The notes beneath the pieces are model-generated. The model did not search any database and was not told where the DNA came from. It was given only the letters and a program-made list of their open reading frames with translations. Shown here piece after piece: positions 48,839-57,390 of a stretch of 64,000 bases of DNA (within the stretch, counting starts at the first letter, position 1; every line of letters starts with the position of its first letter). Location of the stretch: the NCBI GenBank assembly GCA_030028905.1, contig JALDYZ010000002.1, positions 62,001 through 126,000 of the forward strand, in the 5' to 3' direction. This DNA comes from Ferirhizobium litorale. GTDB lineage: Bacteria; Pseudomonadota; Alphaproteobacteria; Rhizobiales; Rhizobiaceae. The position numbers and the translations under genes were made by a program.

Positions 48839-49912
48839 ATGAGCCAGTCGGAAAAGAACGGCCTGACCTACAGCGATGCGGGCGTTGATATCGATGCCGG
48901 CAACCTCCTTGTGGAAAAGATCAAGCCGGCCGTCCGCTCGACCCGCCGCCCGGGGGCCGATGGTGAGATCGGCGGTTTTGGCGGCCTCTTCGACCTGAAG
49001 GCGGCCGGCTTCAAGGATCCGGTCCTCGTCGCGGCCAACGACGGCGTCGGCACCAAGCTGAAAATTGCGATCGACGCCGACTACCACGACACCGTCGGCA
49101 TCGACCTTGTGGCCATGTGCGTCAACGACCTTGTCGTGCAGGGCGCCGAACCGCTCTTCTTCCTCGACTATTTCGCTACCGGCAAGCTCGACCCGAACCA
49201 GGGTGCGGCGATCGTCGAGGGCATTGCCGCCGGCTGCCGCGAGGCGGGATGCGCGCTGATAGGCGGCGAAACCGCCGAAATGCCGGGCATGTATTCGCAT
49301 GGCGACTACGACCTTGCGGGCTTTGCCGTCGGCGCCGCCGAGCGCGGCGAACTGCTGCCGGCCGGCGACATCGCCGAAGGCGACGTCATTCTCGGGCTTG
49401 CCTCCTCCGGCGTGCATTCGAACGGCTTCTCGCTGGTGCGCAAGATCGTCGAGCTTTCCGGTCTTTCCTGGGATGCGGCAGCGCCCTTCGCCACAAAAGC
49501 CAAGCTCGGCGAGGCCCTGCTGACGCCGACCCGCATTTATGTCAAGCCGCTGCTCAAGGCGATCCGCCAGACCGGCTCGCTGAAGGCACTTGCCCACATC
49601 ACCGGCGGCGGCTTTCCGGAGAACATTCCGCGCGTCCTGCCGAAGCACCTTGCTGCCGAGATCGATCTCGATGCCGTTGAAGTGCCTGCTGTCTTCTCGT
49701 GGCTCGCCAAGACCGGCGGGGTCGCACAGAACGAAATGCTGCGCACCTTCAACTGCGGCGTCGGCATGATCGTGGTCGTCTCAGCGGACAAGGCTCATGA
49801 AGTCGCCCAGGTGCTTTCCGCCGAAGGTGAGAAGGTTGTGACCCTTGGCCGCATGGTCGCACGTGCCGAAGGGGCTGCCGGCACCATCTACAAGGGCACG
49901 CTCGCACTATGA
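48839..49912 (+). CDS. purM: Phosphoribosylformylglycinamidine cyclo-ligase
   Basis: A 357-residue AIR synthetase of purine synthesis. Motifs: [13 protein letters not shown] at the N-terminus, [45 protein letters not shown] and [13 protein letters not shown]. The open frame continues 107 codons upstream through the intergenic region; [11 protein letters not shown] at 48839 is the family start. Its stop overlaps purN (ATGA), so PurM and PurN are coupled. Confidence 0.96.
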   Translation: MSQSEKNGLTYSDAGVDIDAGNLLVEKIKPAVRSTRRPGADGEIGGFGGLFDLKAAGFKDPVLVAANDGVGTKLKIAIDADYHDTVGIDLVAMCVNDLVVQGAEPLFFLDYFATGKLDPNQGAAIVEGIAAGCREAGCALIGGETAEMPGMYSHGDYDLAGFAVGAAERGELLPAGDIAEGDVILGLASSGVHSNGFSLVRKIVELSGLSWDAAAPFATKAKLGEALLTPTRIYVKPLLKAIRQTGSLKALAHITGGGFPENIPRVLPKHLAAEIDLDAVEVPAVFSWLAKTGGVAQNEMLRTFNCGVGMIVVVSADKAHEVAQVLSAEGEKVVTLGRMVARAEGAAGTIYKGTLAL

Positions 49913-50538
49913 CCAGCCGTCGCCAGCGGGTCGTCGTCTTCATCTCCGGCGGCGGCTCCAACATGATGTCGCTGCTCAACGCCACGACCGACCCTTCCTA
50001 TCCCGCCGAGATCGTCGCGGTATTTTCCGACAAGGCGGACGCCGGTGGCCTGGCCAAGGCGGCCGACCGCGGCATCGCGACCTTTGCCTTCCTGCGCAAG
50101 GACTATGACAGCAAGGAAGCGCACGAGGCCGCCATCCTGGCCGAACTGGAGCGTCAGGCGCCCGACATCATCTGCCTTGCGGGCTACATGCGCCTGCTGA
50201 GCGGCGCCTTCATCGGTCGCTACGAGGGCCGCATCCTCAACATCCATCCGTCCCTGCTGCCGCTATTTCCCGGCCTGCACACGCATCAGCGTGCGCTCGA
50301 TGCCGGTATGCGGATCGCCGGATGTACCGTGCACTACGTTACCGAGGGCATGGATGAGGGGCCGATCATTGCCCAGGCGGCGGTTCCGGTTCTGCCCGGC
50401 GATACCGCCGACAGCCTCGCCGCCCGCGTCCTGACGGTCGAGCACAGTACATATCCCCTCGCCCTCAAGCTGGTCGCCGAAGGCAGGGTGAAGATGGAGG
50501 ATGGACGAGCCGTCATCGAGGATCCCGTCGCGCAGTAA
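49909..50538 (+). CDS. purN: Phosphoribosylglycinamide formyltransferase
   Basis: A 209-residue GAR transformylase using 10-formyl-tetrahydrofolate. Visible motifs: [23 protein letters not shown], the catalytic Asn-His-Asp set in [18 protein letters not shown] and [16 protein letters not shown]. It is the second gene of the purM-purN pair. About 30 bases after its stop the composition drops to AT-rich at the vapBC promoter. Confidence 0.97.
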   Translation: MTSRRQRVVVFISGGGSNMMSLLNATTDPSYPAEIVAVFSDKADAGGLAKAADRGIATFAFLRKDYDSKEAHEAAILAELERQAPDIICLAGYMRLLSGAFIGRYEGRILNIHPSLLPLFPGLHTHQRALDAGMRIAGCTVHYVTEGMDEGPIIAQAAVPVLPGDTADSLAARVLTVEHSTYPLALKLVAEGRVKMEDGRAVIEDPVAQ

Positions 50539-50554
50539 ACTCAATAACACGCAT

Positions 50555-50587
50555 ATATACCGATATACTTGGTCAACCGCTTGACCA
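50555..50587 (+). promoter_or_regulatory. Candidate vapBC operator
   Basis: Direct repeats ATATAC (50555-50560 and 50563-50568) adjoin a perfect dyad TGGTCAA-CCGC-TTGACCA (50570-50587), about 60 bases upstream of vapB. Autoregulated vapBC operons usually carry such palindromes. A purN terminator is less likely because no T run follows. Confidence 0.55.
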
Positions 50588-50647
50588 TGCTGGCGATGAC
50601 TCCTAAATTTGTTCTCACAGAACTTCCAACGGAATTGGGTGATAGTG

Positions 50648-50884
50648 ATGAGAACGGTGAAGGTTGGCGAAGCAAAGACCCATCTGTCCGAGCTTCTTGT
50701 CAGCGTCGAAGCAGGTGAGGAAATCATCATCGCGCGGGGTGATGCACCTGTGGCCCGCTTGGTTCCTATGGGCGATCAGGAGCAACGCGCCAATCTGGTG
50801 CGGCTGTTGCGCAAGGAGCGCGCGGCGCGCAAACCCGTTTCATTGGATGAGATTCTTCGATGGCGCGATGAAGGGCGCAAATAG
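50648..50884 (+). CDS. vapB: Type II antitoxin, Phd/YefM-like (VapB)
   Basis: A 78-residue antitoxin. The N-terminal DNA-binding half is of the Phd/YefM fold (VKVGEAKTHLSELLVSVEAG, then IIIARGDAPVARLVPMG). The C-terminal half (LVRLLRKERAARKPVSLDEI) is the toxin-wrapping segment. ATG 50648 follows a GTGATG; the ORF extends 13 codons further, through no ribosome-binding site. It overlaps the toxin GTG by one base, as expected for such pairs. Confidence 0.85.
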   Translation: MRTVKVGEAKTHLSELLVSVEAGEEIIIARGDAPVARLVPMGDQEQRANLVRLLRKERAARKPVSLDEILRWRDEGRK

Positions 50885-51291
50885 TGGCCTCCTTCATCGT
50901 CGATGCCTCGGTGGTTGCAGTGTGGTTTCTGCCCGACGAGGAGCATGAGGTAGCCGAAGCTGCAATGGACCTGTTGATCCGCCAACAGGCAACGGCGCCC
51001 GATCTTCTCCCGCACGAAATCCGCAGTGTTCTGCTCGTTGCGGAAAAGCGGAACCGCATCGAGGGAGACGACGTTCTGACGGCACTCATTCGCCTCAAGC
51101 AACTGCCCATAAGGATTGTGGCTGGCGGTGACGATGCGCTCATCGTGAGGCTCGCGCGCAAACACAACCTTTCAGCCTATGACGCAGCCTATCTGGCCTT
51201 GGCCTCGACCGAAGGGCTACCCCTGGCGACGTTGGACAGGAAATTGCAACAGGCGGCTAAATCCGAAGGCGTGCCGCCTTTCAGCGTGTAG
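50884..51291 (+). CDS. vapC: PIN-domain toxin VapC
   Basis: A 135-residue PIN ribonuclease. The acidic active-site residues are in FIVDASVVAVWF (Asp), LLPHEIRSVL (Glu), LSAYDAAYLALA (Asp) and LATLDRKL (Asp). It is expected to cut tRNA or rRNA and be neutralised by VapB. Translation starts at a GTG (TAGTG overlap). The gene ends four bases from the convergent Nudix gene, leaving no terminator. Confidence 0.92.
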   Translation: MASFIVDASVVAVWFLPDEEHEVAEAAMDLLIRQQATAPDLLPHEIRSVLLVAEKRNRIEGDDVLTALIRLKQLPIRIVAGGDDALIVRLARKHNLSAYDAAYLALASTEGLPLATLDRKLQQAAKSEGVPPFSV

Positions 51292-51294
51292 CCG

Positions 51295-51894
51295 TCACGA
51301 GTCAGCCAACTTCTCCCGGTTCAGCATCGCCCACTGCAGCAGCATGATCGTCTTGGCGTCGCAGATCTCGCCGCTTTCGATCATTGCCATGGCGTCGACC
51401 AGCTTGACCTCGACCACCTCGATGTCCTCGCTCTCCTGAGCCTGACCGCCACCTTCCCCGGCGCGGTTTTCCCCGTCGATAATGGCAAAGAAGAAGTCCA
51501 GCGTTTCCGTGACTGATCCCGGCGACGTGAAGCTTCGGAACAGGAACGTCACGTCGTGGACGTCGTAGCCCGTCTCCTCCATCGCCTCGCGGCGGATCGC
51601 TTCGGTGGCATTTTCACCGTCGAGAAGCCCGGCCGGCGTCTCCAGCAACCAGCCGGAGTGGCCGTTGACATGGGCCGGCATGCGGAACTGCCGCACCAGA
51701 ATGACGGATTGGCGCTTCGGATCGAACAGCAGAATGGTGGCGCCGTTGCCGCTGTCGTAGACCTCGCGTGTCAGCTCCTCGGCTCGGCCATCCGATCCGG
51801 TGTAGTTGAACGTGACCTTGCGCAGGTGATACCAATGGTTCGAAAGGGTTTCATCCCTTAGGATCTCGATCTTGGCATCCCTGAACTTCGTCAT
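51295..51894 (-). CDS. Nudix hydrolase (NudK/ADP-ribose pyrophosphatase-like)
   Basis: A 199-residue Nudix enzyme with an exact Nudix box (GLLDGENATEAIRREAMEET, G-x5-E-x7-REUxEExGU) and a following SFTSPGSVTETLDFFFA block typical of the NudK/ADP-ribose branch. It probably hydrolyses a nucleotide sugar such as GDP-mannose or ADP-ribose. ATG 51894 lies in an ATGA overlap with the end of the molybdopterin oxidoreductase gene upstream, so the two are coupled. Confidence 0.9.
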   Translation of the reverse strand: MTKFRDAKIEILRDETLSNHWYHLRKVTFNYTGSDGRAEELTREVYDSGNGATILLFDPKRQSVILVRQFRMPAHVNGHSGWLLETPAGLLDGENATEAIRREAMEETGYDVHDVTFLFRSFTSPGSVTETLDFFFAIIDGENRAGEGGGQAQESEDIEVVEVKLVDAMAMIESGEICDAKTIMLLQWAMLNREKLADS

Positions 51895-54014
51895 CCCGCA
51901 TCCTTTCGAAGCCACACCTTGTTGTCGTGGAAGGCTGCCCCGCCATGCGGCGCGGGCGCATCCGCACCGGTCAGCACGTTGATGCCTTCGCCGTCGACGT
52001 GGGCCTTGTTCGGCCACAGGCCCTCGGCGACCAGCACGCCGCGCCGCACCGAGTCCGTCACCCTGGCATGCAGGCGGATACTGCCACGCATATTGCCAAG
52101 ACGAACGAGGTCGCCGTCGGCAATGTCCTCCCGCGATGCATCGTCGGGATTGAGCATCACTTCCGGGCGTCCTTCCTTCTGCCGCGAGGTCGGCGTTTCA
52201 GCGAAGGTCGAATTGAGGAAGTTGCGCGCCGGTGATGTCGCGAGCCGATAGGGATGATCGGCATCGGCCACCTCGATGAGGTCGACCTGGTCGGGGAATT
52301 CCGGCAAGTCCCCATAGGGACCGAGCAGGCCGACGGATTTCGGCGGCTTGTTCGGCGCCGGCGTCCCCACCCAGTCGGGACGGAAGCGAAAGCGGCCGTC
52401 GGCGAAACCGAAGCCATTGAGGAAATGTGCCTCCTCGAACGGTGGCTGGCGGTCGATCCACTTGCGATCCTTGAGGTCGTCGAAACCTTCAAAGCCTCCG
52501 GTGGCGAGGATGACGTCGATCGCCTGCCGCTCGCTCTTGCCGAAGCCCGGGCGATCGGCAACGCCGAGGCGCTTGGCCAGTTCCTCGATGACGAAGAGAT
52601 TGGTACGCACGGTCGGCGGCGGCTCCACGATCTTAGGTCCGAGCAGGATGTGGCTCTGGCCGCCGCCACGATAGATATCGTCGTGCTCCACGAACATCGT
52701 CGCCGGAATGACGATATCGGCCAGTTCCGCGGTCTCGGTCATGAAATGCTCGTGCACGGCAACGAAAAGGTCGTCGCGCAGGAAGCCCTGCTTCACCAGC
52801 CGCTGCTCGGGGGCGACGTTCACCGGATTGGTGTTCTGGATCAGCATTGCCGTCACCGGACCGCGGTGACGCAACGCCTCGGCGTCACCTGTGAGGATAC
52901 GGCCGACCTGCGACTGGTCGAGCATGCGGATGTCCGGATCGACCATGGCCGTGCCGAGCAGTTCGGCCTTGCTGAGGCCGAAAATGTCGTTGTTGGAGTG
53001 GAAGGCGCCGCCACCCTCATGCTGCCAGGAGCCGAGCACGGTCGGAACGCTTGCCGCCGCATGCATGGCGACGGCGCCGTTGCGCTGGCGGGTAAAGCCG
53101 TAGCCGAGCCGGAAATAGCTGCGTTTCGTCGTTCCGACCAGCCGCGCGAAGGCTTCAATCTCCTCGATCGAAAGCCCGGTGACGGCGGCCGCCCATTCCG
53201 GCGTGCGGCTCTTCAGGTGCTCTTCCAGTCCGGCGGGATCGTCGGCGTACTTTTCCATGTAGGCGCGGTCGGCATAGCCGTCGCGGAAGGCAATGTGCAT
53301 CACGGCACAGGCCAGTGCCGCATCGGTACCGGGCCTGACGATCAGCCCCATGTCCGCCTGCTTCATGGTCGGGTTGTCGTAGATGTCGATGACGACGATC
53401 CTGGCGCCGCGCTCCTTGCGCGCCCTGACCGCATGGGTCATGACGTTGACCTGGGTCGCGACCGCATTTGTGCCCCAGATCACCACGCAGTCCGACTTGG
53501 CGATTTCGCGCGGATCCGGGCCGCGCAGAGCGCCGGTCGCCATCACTAGCCCGGTCCAGGCGAGATTGGTGCAGATCGACCCGAAGAAGCCGGAATAGCG
53601 CTTGGCATGGCGCAGACGCTCGATTGAATCGCGCTGCACCCAGCCCATCGTACCGGCGTAGAAATAGGGCCAGACCGCTTCGGTACCATGCGTGGCCTCG
53701 GCCTTGACGAAGGCTTCGGCGATCTCGTCGAGCGCGTCGTCCCAGCCGATCTCCTGCCACGCGCCGGCGCCCTTGGCACCCTTGCGGCGCAGCGGCTTCA
53801 ACAACCGGTCGGGATGGTAGAGGCGTTCGGCATAGCGCGCCACCTTGGCGCAGATCACGCCCGCTGTGTAGGAGTTGTCTGCGGCCCCCCTGACACGGCC
53901 GATCCGTCCCTCGGCGGAGATGTCGACCTCAAGGGCGCATGTGGATGGACAGTCATGCGGACAGGCCGTATGACCGACGGAAGATCTTTGGCTATTCGGA
54001 ATGGCGATGTTCAT
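51891..54014 (-). CDS. Molybdopterin-dependent oxidoreductase with N-terminal [4Fe-4S] site
   Basis: A 707-residue MopB-family protein. At the N-terminus CPHDCPSTC and, about 35 residues later, GVICAK provide the four cysteines for an Fe-S cluster. The MGD-binding body includes VIWGTNAVATQVN, VVIDIYDNPTMKQAD and the C-terminal molydop_binding domain (RLGNMRGSIRLHARVTDSVR). No Tat signal is seen, so it is cytoplasmic. Substrate is unknown; relatives include formate dehydrogenases and N- or S-oxide reductases. The long upstream part of the frame is not supported; ATG 54014 fits. It is divergent from rlmJ. Confidence 0.9.
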   Translation of the reverse strand: MNIAIPNSQRSSVGHTACPHDCPSTCALEVDISAEGRIGRVRGAADNSYTAGVICAKVARYAERLYHPDRLLKPLRRKGAKGAGAWQEIGWDDALDEIAEAFVKAEATHGTEAVWPYFYAGTMGWVQRDSIERLRHAKRYSGFFGSICTNLAWTGLVMATGALRGPDPREIAKSDCVVIWGTNAVATQVNVMTHAVRARKERGARIVVIDIYDNPTMKQADMGLIVRPGTDAALACAVMHIAFRDGYADRAYMEKYADDPAGLEEHLKSRTPEWAAAVTGLSIEEIEAFARLVGTTKRSYFRLGYGFTRQRNGAVAMHAAASVPTVLGSWQHEGGGAFHSNNDIFGLSKAELLGTAMVDPDIRMLDQSQVGRILTGDAEALRHRGPVTAMLIQNTNPVNVAPEQRLVKQGFLRDDLFVAVHEHFMTETAELADIVIPATMFVEHDDIYRGGGQSHILLGPKIVEPPPTVRTNLFVIEELAKRLGVADRPGFGKSERQAIDVILATGGFEGFDDLKDRKWIDRQPPFEEAHFLNGFGFADGRFRFRPDWVGTPAPNKPPKSVGLLGPYGDLPEFPDQVDLIEVADADHPYRLATSPARNFLNSTFAETPTSRQKEGRPEVMLNPDDASREDIADGDLVRLGNMRGSIRLHARVTDSVRRGVLVAEGLWPNKAHVDGEGINVLTGADAPAPHGGAAFHDNKVWLRKDAG

Positions 54015-54098
54015 GCGCAGTTTATATTCCAACGGCCCTTGGCCCAAAAGTCCAAAACTGATCGATCGCAAGTTTTCATCGAGGCATCACGCAAACAC

Positions 54099-54950
54099 AT
54101 GAACTACCGGCACATCTACCACGCGGGCAATTTTGCCGATGTCCTCAAGCACGCCGTGCTGGCGCGCCTGATCCGCTATGCCCAGCAGAAGGACGCCGCA
54201 TTCCGGCTGCTGGACACGCATGCGGGCATCGGGCTCTACGACCTTTCGTCGGAGGAAGCGCAGAAGACCGGCGAATGGCAGGGCGGCATCGGCAAGCTGA
54301 TGGACGCAGAACTTCCAACGGCGGTGGGCTCGATCCTCGAACCGTATCTGACAGCCGTTCGGGAACTGAACCCGGAAGGCGGCATCACTTATTATCCCGG
54401 TTCGCCGAAGCTGGCGCGCATGCTGTTTCGCCCGCAGGATCGGCTTTCGGCAATGGAACTGCATCCGGACGACTTCGCTGCGCTTCGCCGCCAATTCGAG
54501 AGCGACTTCCAAGTGCGGGTCACCGAACTCGACGGCTGGTTGTCTCTCGGCGCCCACCTTCCGCCGAAGGAGAAGCGCGGTATCGTTCTCGTCGATCCTC
54601 CTTTCGAACTGGAGGGCGAGTATGAACGGCTGGCAGATGGCTTTGCGAAAGCCTACCGGCGCTTTTCGACCGGGGTCTACTGCCTCTGGTACCCGATCAA
54701 GAAGGGCGCGCCGATTGCCGCGTTCCACGAGACACTCAAGGGCCTCGACATCAAGAAGATGCTGTGCGCCGAGCTGAGCGTGAAGAGCGACCGCAACACG
54801 ACGGGACTTACCGGCTCGGGGCTGATCATCGTCAATCCGCCCTACACGCTGAAGGACGAGTTGCACACGCTCCTGCCCTTCCTCAAGGACCTGCTGGCGG
54901 AGGACCGCTACGCATCCCAGCGCGCCTTCTGGCTGCGTGGCGAGAACTGA
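54099..54950 (+). CDS. rlmJ: 23S rRNA adenine(2030)-N6-methyltransferase
   Basis: A 283-residue RlmJ. MNYRHIYHAGNFADVLKHAV at the N-terminus is diagnostic, followed by LLDTHAGIGLYDL, YYPGSPKLA, MELHPDDF and the catalytic DPPFE (in IVLVDPPFELEGEYERL). It methylates A2030 of 23S rRNA. The open frame is much longer upstream only because it overlaps the oppositely directed oxidoreductase gene. The secreted protein gene begins 60 bases downstream. Confidence 0.95.
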   Translation: MNYRHIYHAGNFADVLKHAVLARLIRYAQQKDAAFRLLDTHAGIGLYDLSSEEAQKTGEWQGGIGKLMDAELPTAVGSILEPYLTAVRELNPEGGITYYPGSPKLARMLFRPQDRLSAMELHPDDFAALRRQFESDFQVRVTELDGWLSLGAHLPPKEKRGIVLVDPPFELEGEYERLADGFAKAYRRFSTGVYCLWYPIKKGAPIAAFHETLKGLDIKKMLCAELSVKSDRNTTGLTGSGLIIVNPPYTLKDELHTLLPFLKDLLAEDRYASQRAFWLRGEN

Positions 54951-55010
54951 ACACCCTTGACCGGACCGGGCTTTGGCAACATCCTTCGCCTTGTTGGGAG
55001 GGATTCTCCG

Positions 55011-55421
55011 ATGCGCAGCCTCGTCACGATCGCAGCAGCCGCACTGTCGACCATCGTTCTCGCCGGGGGATCGGAACCACCTTATTTTCCCCGCACGCCT
55101 GAATGCAACAACGACCTGATCCTGCGGTCCGTGTTCAGCCGCTTCGCCACCTACACGCCCAATGTCATCGGCCACCCGATCGCCATCGTCCAGATCGGGA
55201 ACATCGGCGAGAACAGGCTCGAACTGAAAAGCAGATACTGGTCGGTGGAACGACGCTACTGCTACGCGACCGTTACCACCAGCGACGGCCGGCACCGCTA
55301 TCTCTGGTACCTGATCGAGCATCCCTTCGCCTTTGCCGGACTGGGTTCCTCGGTCAATTTCTGCGTGAGCGGGCTCGACCCCTGGTATGTCAACGGCGCG
55401 GACTGCGCATCCCTTCGATAG
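55011..55421 (+). CDS. Small secreted Cys-containing protein, unknown function
   Basis: A 136-residue protein with a short Sec signal (MRSLVTIAAAALSTIVLAGG) and a mature part of about 115 residues containing four well-spaced cysteines (PECNND, RYCYAT, NFCVSG, ADCASL) and many aromatic residues, suggesting a compact disulfide-bonded periplasmic protein. A strong GGGAGGG precedes ATG 55011. Its stop codon touches the ATG of the RNase T2 gene with no gap, so it is surely co-expressed with that nuclease and could be a partner or inhibitor; this is inference. I do not recognise a family. Confidence 0.78.
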   Translation: MRSLVTIAAAALSTIVLAGGSEPPYFPRTPECNNDLILRSVFSRFATYTPNVIGHPIAIVQIGNIGENRLELKSRYWSVERRYCYATVTTSDGRHRYLWYLIEHPFAFAGLGSSVNFCVSGLDPWYVNGADCASLR

Positions 55422-56123
55422 ATGAGCCGTCGATTCGCGATTGCATTGCTGCTTGCCACAATGGCAATCGCCCTCTGGTACAGGGACGAGCTAGCCAATG
55501 ACGATCGGTCCCAGCCCCTCGCCACCGCCTCGACCCAGCAGGCGCATCCGGGTACCAGCTTCGATTTCTACGTCCTGGCTTTGTCATGGTCACCGACCTT
55601 CTGCCTGACATCTTCCGCCGGCAACAACAACCAGCAATGCGACACGGGCCTGCGGCACGGCTTCATCGTTCACGGCCTCTGGCCGCAATACGAAACCGGC
55701 TATCCGGAATTCTGTGCAAGCGATGAACCCCAGCGCGTTCCATCCGCGCTCGGCAAGACAGTGGCCGACATCATGCCGGGAATGGGGCTGGTCGGTCACC
55801 AGTGGCGCAAGCACGGCAGTTGTACGGGGCTCGGCCAACGCGACTACTTCGCGCTGGTGCGCAAGGCCCGAGACCGGATCATCATTCCCGATGAACTCGA
55901 AAACGTGACGCGCCGGCACAACCTGCCGATTTCCGATCTGGAGACCGAGATCATTGCGGAAAACCCGGGACTGACGCGCGGAGCCATTGCCGTCACCTGC
56001 GACGGCAACCGGCTGGATGAAATTCGAATCTGCCTGACGAAGGACCTCGATTTCCGGGACTGCCCGGAGGTTGACCGCAAGGCATGTCCGCTGACAAATA
56101 TCGTCATCCCTGTCCTGCGTTGA
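55422..56123 (+). CDS. RNase T2 family ribonuclease
   Basis: A 233-residue T2 ribonuclease with both catalytic segments: CAS I FIVHGLWPQY (about residue 84) and CAS II GHQWRKHGSC (about 125). An uncleaved-looking hydrophobic N-terminus (FAIALLLATMAIALWY) followed by YRDELAND suggests a membrane-anchored or secreted periplasmic enzyme. Eight cysteines in the body fit disulfides. It degrades RNA non-specifically to 2',3'-cyclic phosphates. It sits between the secreted protein and a GST gene (18 bases downstream) in one operon. Confidence 0.93.
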   Translation: MSRRFAIALLLATMAIALWYRDELANDDRSQPLATASTQQAHPGTSFDFYVLALSWSPTFCLTSSAGNNNQQCDTGLRHGFIVHGLWPQYETGYPEFCASDEPQRVPSALGKTVADIMPGMGLVGHQWRKHGSCTGLGQRDYFALVRKARDRIIIPDELENVTRRHNLPISDLETEIIAENPGLTRGAIAVTCDGNRLDEIRICLTKDLDFRDCPEVDRKACPLTNIVIPVLR

Positions 56124-56141
56124 TCAACCCAAGGAAAAAAG

Positions 56142-56735
56142 ATGAGACTGCTCTATTCGTCAACCTCGCCCTATTCGTCGAAAGTCCGCATGGCGGCGAC
56201 CTATCTCGGCGTCGAACATACCGAAGTCGCCTGCGACACGAATGCCGCGCCGCCCGAACTGATCGACAACAACCCCCTGGGCAAGATCCCCACGCTCATC
56301 ATGAAGGACGGCCGATCCATATTCGACAGCCGCTCAATCATGCACTATTTCGACCGGGAAAGCGGCGGCAAGCTCTACCCGAAGAAAAAGGGGCGGCGCA
56401 CCGAGGCGGAGGTGCTCGAAGCGCTGTGCGACGGGATCACGGACTGCCTGCTGTCGATCGTCTACGAGAAGCGCTTCCGCCCCGACGACATTATCCACCA
56501 GCCGTGGATCGACAAGCAGTGGACCAAGGTAGCAAGGGCTCTCGACTATCTCGACGCCAATCTTCCGAAGGCCGGAAAGAAGCTGCATGGAGGGCATTTC
56601 GCCCTGGCGGCGATGCTTGGCTACCTGAGCCTGCGATTTGCCGGCCAGTGGGAAAAAGGCCGAGAAAAACTCGTGGCCTGGCAGGCAAAATTCGGGGAGC
56701 GCTTCGAGGACTATGGCCGGCTGAAACCGCAATAG
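56142..56735 (+). CDS. Glutathione S-transferase family protein
   Basis: A 197-residue GST: thioredoxin-like N-terminal domain (LLYSSTSPYSSKVRMAATYL with the Ser-rich active-site region, NPLGKIPTLI, FDSRSIMHYF) and an all-helical C-terminal domain. AAGGAAAA precedes ATG 56142. Substrate unknown; the SPYSSK motif suggests a Ser-type enzyme. It ends the plus-strand cluster and converges on the small secreted protein gene at 56769. Confidence 0.9.
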   Translation: MRLLYSSTSPYSSKVRMAATYLGVEHTEVACDTNAAPPELIDNNPLGKIPTLIMKDGRSIFDSRSIMHYFDRESGGKLYPKKKGRRTEAEVLEALCDGITDCLLSIVYEKRFRPDDIIHQPWIDKQWTKVARALDYLDANLPKAGKKLHGGHFALAAMLGYLSLRFAGQWEKGREKLVAWQAKFGERFEDYGRLKPQ

Positions 56736-56768
56736 CGGGCGATCGCCGGCCGGCCGTTCCTTTCCCTG

Positions 56769-57224
56769 CTACTCCTTTTTCAGGGTGTAGACGACCACAT
56801 CGAGCATGATGACCATCCGGTTCTTGTCGATCATGTGGAAGTCGAAGACGCCGTTGTCGCAGGTGACCGTCAGGCTGTCGGCCGGATCGGGCAGTTCGGT
56901 GGTCGCGGCGATGCGCTTTGCCTCAGCCTCGTTGCCGGCATAGCCCTGGAAGAAGCCGAGCGCCGACATCTGCTCATAGCCGTAGCTGGCGGTGCGACAC
57001 GCCAGCGGCGGGGGGCCGACGACGCCATCCTCATGGAACGACACCGCCTGGCCGAGCAACGGCGCCTCCCTGCCCGACAGCGGCTTGAATTTTTCCCCCT
57101 CCAGTTCACCGGCCGAAACGATCCGCCAGACGCCGCCTGGAGGCTTGTCCGTCGCCTGCGCGTTCCACGCGCATAGCAGCGAAGCGACCAAAAGCGTCAA
57201 TCCGACCGATGTCCTGTAGCTCAT
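56769..57224 (-). CDS. Small secreted protein, unknown function
   Basis: A 151-residue protein with a Sec signal (MSYRTSVGLTLLVASLLCAW, cleavage expected after QAT or NAQA) and a mature part with two cysteines (LACRTA, VTCDNG) likely to pair. No enzyme motif is seen. GGAGGAGAGC is an excellent ribosome-binding site ahead of ATG 57224, which fixes the start over the long upstream frame. It stands alone between the convergent GST and the outer membrane protein gene. Confidence 0.75.
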   Translation of the reverse strand: MSYRTSVGLTLLVASLLCAWNAQATDKPPGGVWRIVSAGELEGEKFKPLSGREAPLLGQAVSFHEDGVVGPPPLACRTASYGYEQMSALGFFQGYAGNEAEAKRIAATTELPDPADSLTVTCDNGVFDFHMIDKNRMVIMLDVVVYTLKKE

Positions 57225-57344
57225 GAACAGCTCTCCTCCCCGGTTCCAGTCTGTCACGCGTGAGCTATGCGATCGGATATGGGCGGCGGCAAGGCAAGAA
57301 AAAGAGACAATGCGGCCAGAGTCCGGCCGGCGCACAGAACGAAA

Positions 57345-57367
57345 AAAGCCGGGACAAGCCCGGCTTT
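57345..57367 (-). terminator. Intrinsic terminator of the outer membrane protein gene
   Basis: AAAGCCGGG (57345-57353), loop and CCCGGCTTT (57359-57367) form a nine-pair stem whose minus-strand end runs into TTTCG, 24 bases past the stop. Confidence 0.85.
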
Positions 57368-57390
57368 CGAGGTGGTGCTGGACGATCGGA

